From contig SXSX01000212.1 of the NCBI GenBank assembly GCA_005793295.1, forward strand, positions 1 to 18,097: DNA of 18,097 nucleotides, in the 5' to 3' direction. The notes beneath the pieces were generated by a model, which worked only from the letters and a program-made list of their open reading frames with translations, ran no database searches and was not told the origin of the DNA. The stretch is from Burkholderiales bacterium (GTDB taxonomy: Bacteria > Pseudomonadota > Gammaproteobacteria > Burkholderiales > Burkholderiaceae_C). Shown one piece after another: positions 14,401 through 18,097 of this stretch (the stretch's first letter is position 1; the number at the start of each line of letters is the position of its first letter). The position numbers were made by a program, and so were the translations under genes.

Positions 14401-15610
14401 ATGACGCCGCCTTTGGCGCTTGCATTCCCCAGGCCACCCCGAGCCAAGCCAGTATGGCAAGGCTGCTGACTAAAAACAAGCCGGGCGCACCCGCAGTTTT
14501 AACCACCCAGCCGCCCACGGCGCCGCCGACAAAAAATCCCAATGACTGCAAAGTGTTGTAAACCCCTAAGGCGGTTCCGCGCGAGGCTGCAGGTGCTAAG
14601 CGCGAGGCCATGCTGGGTTGGCTGGCTTCGAGAATGTTGAAAGCGCAGAAAAACGCAAACAGTAAAAACGCCAAATCGGGCAATGTCGGTGTGTGGGTTG
14701 CAACATACAGTAGCCCGACTTGTACTGCGCCAACCAAGCCCACTGCCCACAAAAATACCGCTCGCAAATAACCGCGTTTTTCTAAAGGAAAAAGCGTTGC
14801 GCCCATCACAAAAAAGGAGGCCAAGACGGCGGGTAAGTAAAGAGTCCAGTGGTGGTCTTTGTCTAAACCCGCCTCGACCATCATGGCCGGCAGCGCCATC
14901 CACATGGAGAGTTGCACCGCGTGCAATACAAAAACGCCAAAATCCAGCCGCAAAAGCCCGGGGTGCGTGAGCACCTGCCGCAGCCCGCCGCGCCCAACCG
15001 CCACGTGTACTGTTGGTTCAGGCGGAACCCACCAGACCACCACGCCAATACCTGCAACCGCCAAGACCGCGGTGATCGCAAACAAACCATGCAAACCGAG
15101 AACGGCGGCCAGCAAGGGGGACATTACCAATGACAAGGCGAACATCAAACCAATACTGGCGCCGACCAAGGCCATGGCTTTGGTGCGCACCACATCGCGG
15201 GTTTGGTCTGCCAAAAGCGCGGTGACTGCCGCTGAGATAGCCCCAGCTCCTTGGACGGAACGGCCCACGACCAACCAAAGCAAAGTGGGCGCCCAAGCGG
15301 CCAAGGCGCTGCCTAAGGCAAAAATCACCAAACCCACCACCATCACGCGCTTGCGCCCAAACCGGTCGGAGGCCATGCCAAAGGGAATTTGAAGAATGCC
15401 TTGGGTGAGGCCGTAAATGCCCATGGCCAAACCCACCCACGCCGCGTCGTCGCCCCCAGGGTATTTACGTGCTTCCAAAACAAAAACGGGCAATACGAGA
15501 AACAAACCCAGCATACGCAACGCAAAAATAGAAGCCAAAGAGGCGCTGGCGCGCCGCTCCATGGGCAACATGGCGAAGGCAGAGGATGCAGGGGCTTGGG
15601 GTTGAGACAC
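14399..15610 (-). CDS. Major facilitator superfamily transporter
   Basis: This 403-residue inner-membrane protein has about 12 hydrophobic helices. The loop 2-3 signature of the family is GMASDRFGRKRVM at residues ~78-90, and LPVFVLEARKYPGGDD after helix 1 recalls YajR-type drug/H+ antiporters, though the C-terminal YAM domain of E. coli YajR is absent. The substrate cannot be told. The start is GTG at 15610; an ATG at 15571 is an alternative that removes 13 non-hydrophobic residues, and neither has a clear ribosome binding site. It lies between ssb and the divergent uvrA, a placement typical of Comamonadaceae. Confidence 0.9.
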   Translation of the reverse strand: MSQPQAPASSAFAMLPMERRASASLASIFALRMLGLFLVLPVFVLEARKYPGGDDAAWVGLAMGIYGLTQGILQIPFGMASDRFGRKRVMVVGLVIFALGSALAAWAPTLLWLVVGRSVQGAGAISAAVTALLADQTRDVVRTKAMALVGASIGLMFALSLVMSPLLAAVLGLHGLFAITAVLAVAGIGVVVWWVPPEPTVHVAVGRGGLRQVLTHPGLLRLDFGVFVLHAVQLSMWMALPAMMVEAGLDKDHHWTLYLPAVLASFFVMGATLFPLEKRGYLRAVFLWAVGLVGAVQVGLLYVATHTPTLPDLAFLLFAFFCAFNILEASQPSMASRLAPAASRGTALGVYNTLQSLGFFVGGAVGGWVVKTAGAPGLFLVSSLAILAWLGVAWGMQAPKAAS

Positions 15611-15618
15611 GCAGGGGC

Positions 15619-15660
15619 TTTACAAAATGTTGGAGATTGGTATTGTGCCCCAGCGATAAT
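15619..15660 (+). promoter_or_regulatory. Weak promoter candidates for uvrA in the MFS-uvrA gap
   Basis: The 76-nt gap holds TTTACA (15619-15624) 16 bp before TATTGT (15641-15646), and separately GATAAT (15655-15660) without a well-placed -35. No LexA-type box (CTG-N10-CAG) is visible, so the SOS control known for uvrA in E. coli is not supported here. Confidence 0.3.
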
Positions 15661-15686
15661 GTACGGTTTTGTCCGGCACGCACGTT

Positions 15687-18097
15687 TTGAACTCTCCCCA
15701 CACTCCTTTTGATTTGGCTGGCGCACTGGGCGAACAGCCTGAGGCATATTTAGGCTCAGTTTTACGTCAAGACCGGATCAGCGTGCGGGGTGCGAGAACG
15801 CACAACCTCAAAAATATTGACCTCGATATTCCCCGCAACCAACTTGTAGTGATTACAGGTTTGAGTGGTTCAGGAAAATCAAGCCTGGCGTTTGACACTT
15901 TGTACGCCGAAGGACAGCGCCGTTATGTAGAGAGCTTGTCCACCTACGCACGGCAGTTTTTGCAGCTCATGGACAAGCCCGATGTAGACATGATCGAAGG
16001 CCTCTCGCCTGCCATCTCGATCGAGCAAAAAGCCACCTCACATAACCCGCGCTCCACTGTGGGCACAGTCACAGAAATTCACGATTATTTGCGGCTTTTG
16101 TTTGCCCGCGCGGGAACGCCTTTGTGCCCAGACCATGGGCTGGCGCTGCAAGCGCAAACGGTTAGCCAAATGGTAGATGCGGTTTTAGGCTTGCCGCTAG
16201 ACACCCGCATCATGATTCTGGCGCCGATTGCACGGGAAAAGAAGGGTGAATTTACGGACGTGTTTGCTGATATGCAGGCGCAAGGCTACGTGCGCTTTCG
16301 TTTGAATGGCAAAGTGGTCGATTTTGACGATTTGCCAGCGCTTAAAAAAACCGAGAAGCACGATATTGACGTAGTCATTGATCGTCTCAAAGTACGCCCC
16401 GATTTGCAGCAACGGCTTGCCGAGAGTTTTGAAGCGGCGCTGCGCTTAGCCAACGGGCGGGCGATTGCGCTGGAGATGGACAACGCAGGCGCTGACGGCG
16501 CGCTCGTTGAGCATTTGTTTAACGCTAAGTTTGCGTGTCCCGTGTGCAGCTACTCAATCAGCGAACTTGAGCCACGCTTGTTTTCTTTTAACTCGCCGGT
16601 GGGCGCGTGCCCGAGTTGTGATGGTTTGGGCCACCAAGATGTTTTCGATGTGACCCGCGTGGTAGCGTTTCCATCGCTGAGCTTGGCCAGCGGCGCCATC
16701 AAGGGCTGGGACCGGCGCAACGCGTATTACTTTTTGATGTTGGAGAGTCTGGCCAAGCACTACCGCTTTGACATTGACGCACCGTTTGAGTCGTTGGACG
16801 CATCGGTACAAAAAGCTATTTTGTACGGCTCGGGTACCGAAGATATCAAGTTTAGTTACACGGTGGATTCTGGCGCTTCGCAGGGTAAGAAGTTGTCTAA
16901 AAAACATCCCTTTGAAGGCATCATTCCCAACATAGAGAGACGTTACCGCGAGACCGATTCGGCCTTGGTTCGGGAAGACCTCGCCCGAATGCGCAGCTCC
17001 CAAGCGTGTACCGAGTGCAACGGTTCGCGCCTGCGCCGCGAAGCCCGCCACGTCAAAATTGGCGAAGGCCCGCAAGCCCGCGCTATTTTTGAGATCAGTC
17101 ACAGCACGTTGCGCGATGCGTTTGCATATTTCAGTACGCTCACCATGCACGGCGCCAAAGGCGAGATTGCGGCCAAAGTAGTTCGAGAAATTGGCCTACG
17201 CTTGAAGTTTTTAAACGATGTGGGCTTGAATTATTTGAGCTTAGACCGCAGCGCGGAAACGCTCAGCGGGGGCGAGTCGCAGCGTATTCGATTGGCCAGC
17301 CAAATTGGCTCGGGCTTGACGGGCGTGATGTATGTTCTTGACGAACCCAGCATCGGGCTTCACCAGCGCGATAACGACCGGCTCATTGGCACCTTGAAAC
17401 ACCTGCGCGATATTGGCAATAGCGTGTTGGTCGTTGAGCACGATGAAGACATGATGCGCGCGGCCGACCATGTGATTGATATGGGACCAGGCGCCGGAAT
17501 TCACGGGGGCCAAGTGATTGCCCAAGGCACGTTTGACCAAGTCAAAGCCAACCCGAAATCTTTAACCGGCCAGTATTTAGCCGGGACGTTGAAAATTGAC
17601 GTTCCCACCCAGCGCCGCGCCTGGCTGCCTACGGTTGCTGCTAAAACCTACCAAGCTAAACACCCGTCTCGCTTTGCACCCAGCCCCGCCGCTGAGCGAC
17701 GCGCCCAACGGGAAGCCCGCCACCGCGAAACCTTGGGCGACTTGCAAGCATTGCGCGTTATAGGGGCAAGCGGTCACAACCTTCAAAACGTGAGCGTGGA
17801 GTTTCCGGTGGGCTTACTGACTTGTGTCACTGGCGTATCGGGCTCAGGGAAATCAACCTTGGTCAACGACACGCTGTATGCCGCCGCTGCGCGAACCATC
17901 CACCGCGCCCACGACGAACCTGCGGCACATGAATCGATTGAAGGCATTGAGCATTTTGATAAGGTGATTAATGTGGACCAGTCGCCCATTGGTCGCACGC
18001 CTCGCTCTAACCCTGCGACCTACACCGGCCTCTTTACCCCGATTCGCGAACTCATGGCCGAGGTGCCGACGGCTCGGGAGCGTGGCTACGGCGCAGG
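15687..18097 (+). CDS. uvrA: Excinuclease ABC subunit A (3' partial)
   Basis: UvrA is the damage-recognition ATPase of nucleotide excision repair. Roughly 803 residues are visible before the window ends. From the chosen start, the first Walker A is GLSGSGKSS at residue 58, the first zinc module has C284/C287 and C308/C311 (CPVC, CPSC), the ABC signature is LSGGESQRIRLASQIGSG at 526 and the second Walker A is GVSGSGKST at 716. The frame is unbroken. The start is uncertain: an in-frame TAA at 15657 leaves only TTG at 15669 or 15687, or later non-ATG codons, and none has a clear ribosome binding site. 15687 is the working choice. The linker before the second ATPase is Arg-rich and longer than in E. 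coli. Confidence 0.95.
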   Translation, partial: MNSPHTPFDLAGALGEQPEAYLGSVLRQDRISVRGARTHNLKNIDLDIPRNQLVVITGLSGSGKSSLAFDTLYAEGQRRYVESLSTYARQFLQLMDKPDVDMIEGLSPAISIEQKATSHNPRSTVGTVTEIHDYLRLLFARAGTPLCPDHGLALQAQTVSQMVDAVLGLPLDTRIMILAPIAREKKGEFTDVFADMQAQGYVRFRLNGKVVDFDDLPALKKTEKHDIDVVIDRLKVRPDLQQRLAESFEAALRLANGRAIALEMDNAGADGALVEHLFNAKFACPVCSYSISELEPRLFSFNSPVGACPSCDGLGHQDVFDVTRVVAFPSLSLASGAIKGWDRRNAYYFLMLESLAKHYRFDIDAPFESLDASVQKAILYGSGTEDIKFSYTVDSGASQGKKLSKKHPFEGIIPNIERRYRETDSALVREDLARMRSSQACTECNGSRLRREARHVKIGEGPQARAIFEISHSTLRDAFAYFSTLTMHGAKGEIAAKVVREIGLRLKFLNDVGLNYLSLDRSAETLSGGESQRIRLASQIGSGLTGVMYVLDEPSIGLHQRDNDRLIGTLKHLRDIGNSVLVVEHDEDMMRAADHVIDMGPGAGIHGGQVIAQGTFDQVKANPKSLTGQYLAGTLKIDVPTQRRAWLPTVAAKTYQAKHPSRFAPSPAAERRAQREARHRETLGDLQALRVIGASGHNLQNVSVEFPVGLLTCVTGVSGSGKSTLVNDTLYAAAARTIHRAHDEPAAHESIEGIEHFDKVINVDQSPIGRTPRSNPATYTGLFTPIRELMAEVPTARERGYGA

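Noticed and set aside
13915..14469. 184-codon plus-strand frame across ssb
   Set aside because: It lies antisense to ssb, whose OB fold and acidic tail are unmistakable, and its translation resembles no family.
14859..15392. 177-codon plus-strand frame inside the MFS gene
   Set aside because: Low-complexity Thr/Pro/Lys-rich product antisense to a well-supported membrane protein.

Overview
The window reads as chromosomal DNA of a betaproteobacterium, order Burkholderiales, most likely family Comamonadaceae (a freshwater Limnohabitans/Rhodoferax-like genome). This placement is inference from gene order (recG-oxyR-ubiA; argS-SPOR-dsbA; lptA-lptB-rpoN; uvrA/MFS/ssb), moderate GC content and protein character, not from a database search. 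Almost everything is housekeeping. No rRNA, tRNA, CRISPR array, insertion sequence or prophage gene was seen, and no gene-free stretch exceeds about 190 bases.

Left part (1-9393): the 3' end of recG is followed by oxyR, which keeps both redox cysteines at positions 199 and 208, and ubiA (ubiquinone synthesis). An SDR oxidoreductase lies on the minus strand, divergent from argS. argS leads a forward run with a membrane-anchored SPOR protein and a DsbA-type oxidase. Then come lptA, lptB and rpoN, tightly packed: lptA stop and lptB start overlap, and rpoN starts 2 nt after lptB. lptC and kdsC, often next to lptA, are not here.

Middle (9442-13740): an RlmL-type 23S rRNA methyltransferase overlaps by 8 nt a solitary PIN-domain nuclease gene. 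The PIN gene runs tail-to-tail into, and overlaps by 63 bp, a degenerate GGDEF/EAL protein on the minus strand. Upstream of that one, also on the minus strand, is the most accessory-looking piece: a ribbon-helix-helix-like antitoxin, a MazF/PemK-like toxin starting at TTG, and a secreted Kazal plus DUF4377 protein whose start overlaps the toxin stop (ATGA). A strong promoter overlapped by a 20-bp near-perfect palindrome precedes the antitoxin gene, as expected of an autoregulated toxin-antitoxin operon.

Right part (13783-18097): ssb, with a clear intrinsic terminator, and an MFS transporter gene lie on the minus strand; uvrA is divergent and runs off the window end. This resembles the uvrA/ssb divergent pair of enterobacteria with a transporter inserted between.

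The best candidates for something new are the toxin-antitoxin/Kazal-DUF4377 operon, the membrane-less degenerate GGDEF/EAL protein beside it, the rlmL-PIN coupling, and a 9-codon mini-ORF whose stop overlaps the lptA start. No completely unknown system is evident.
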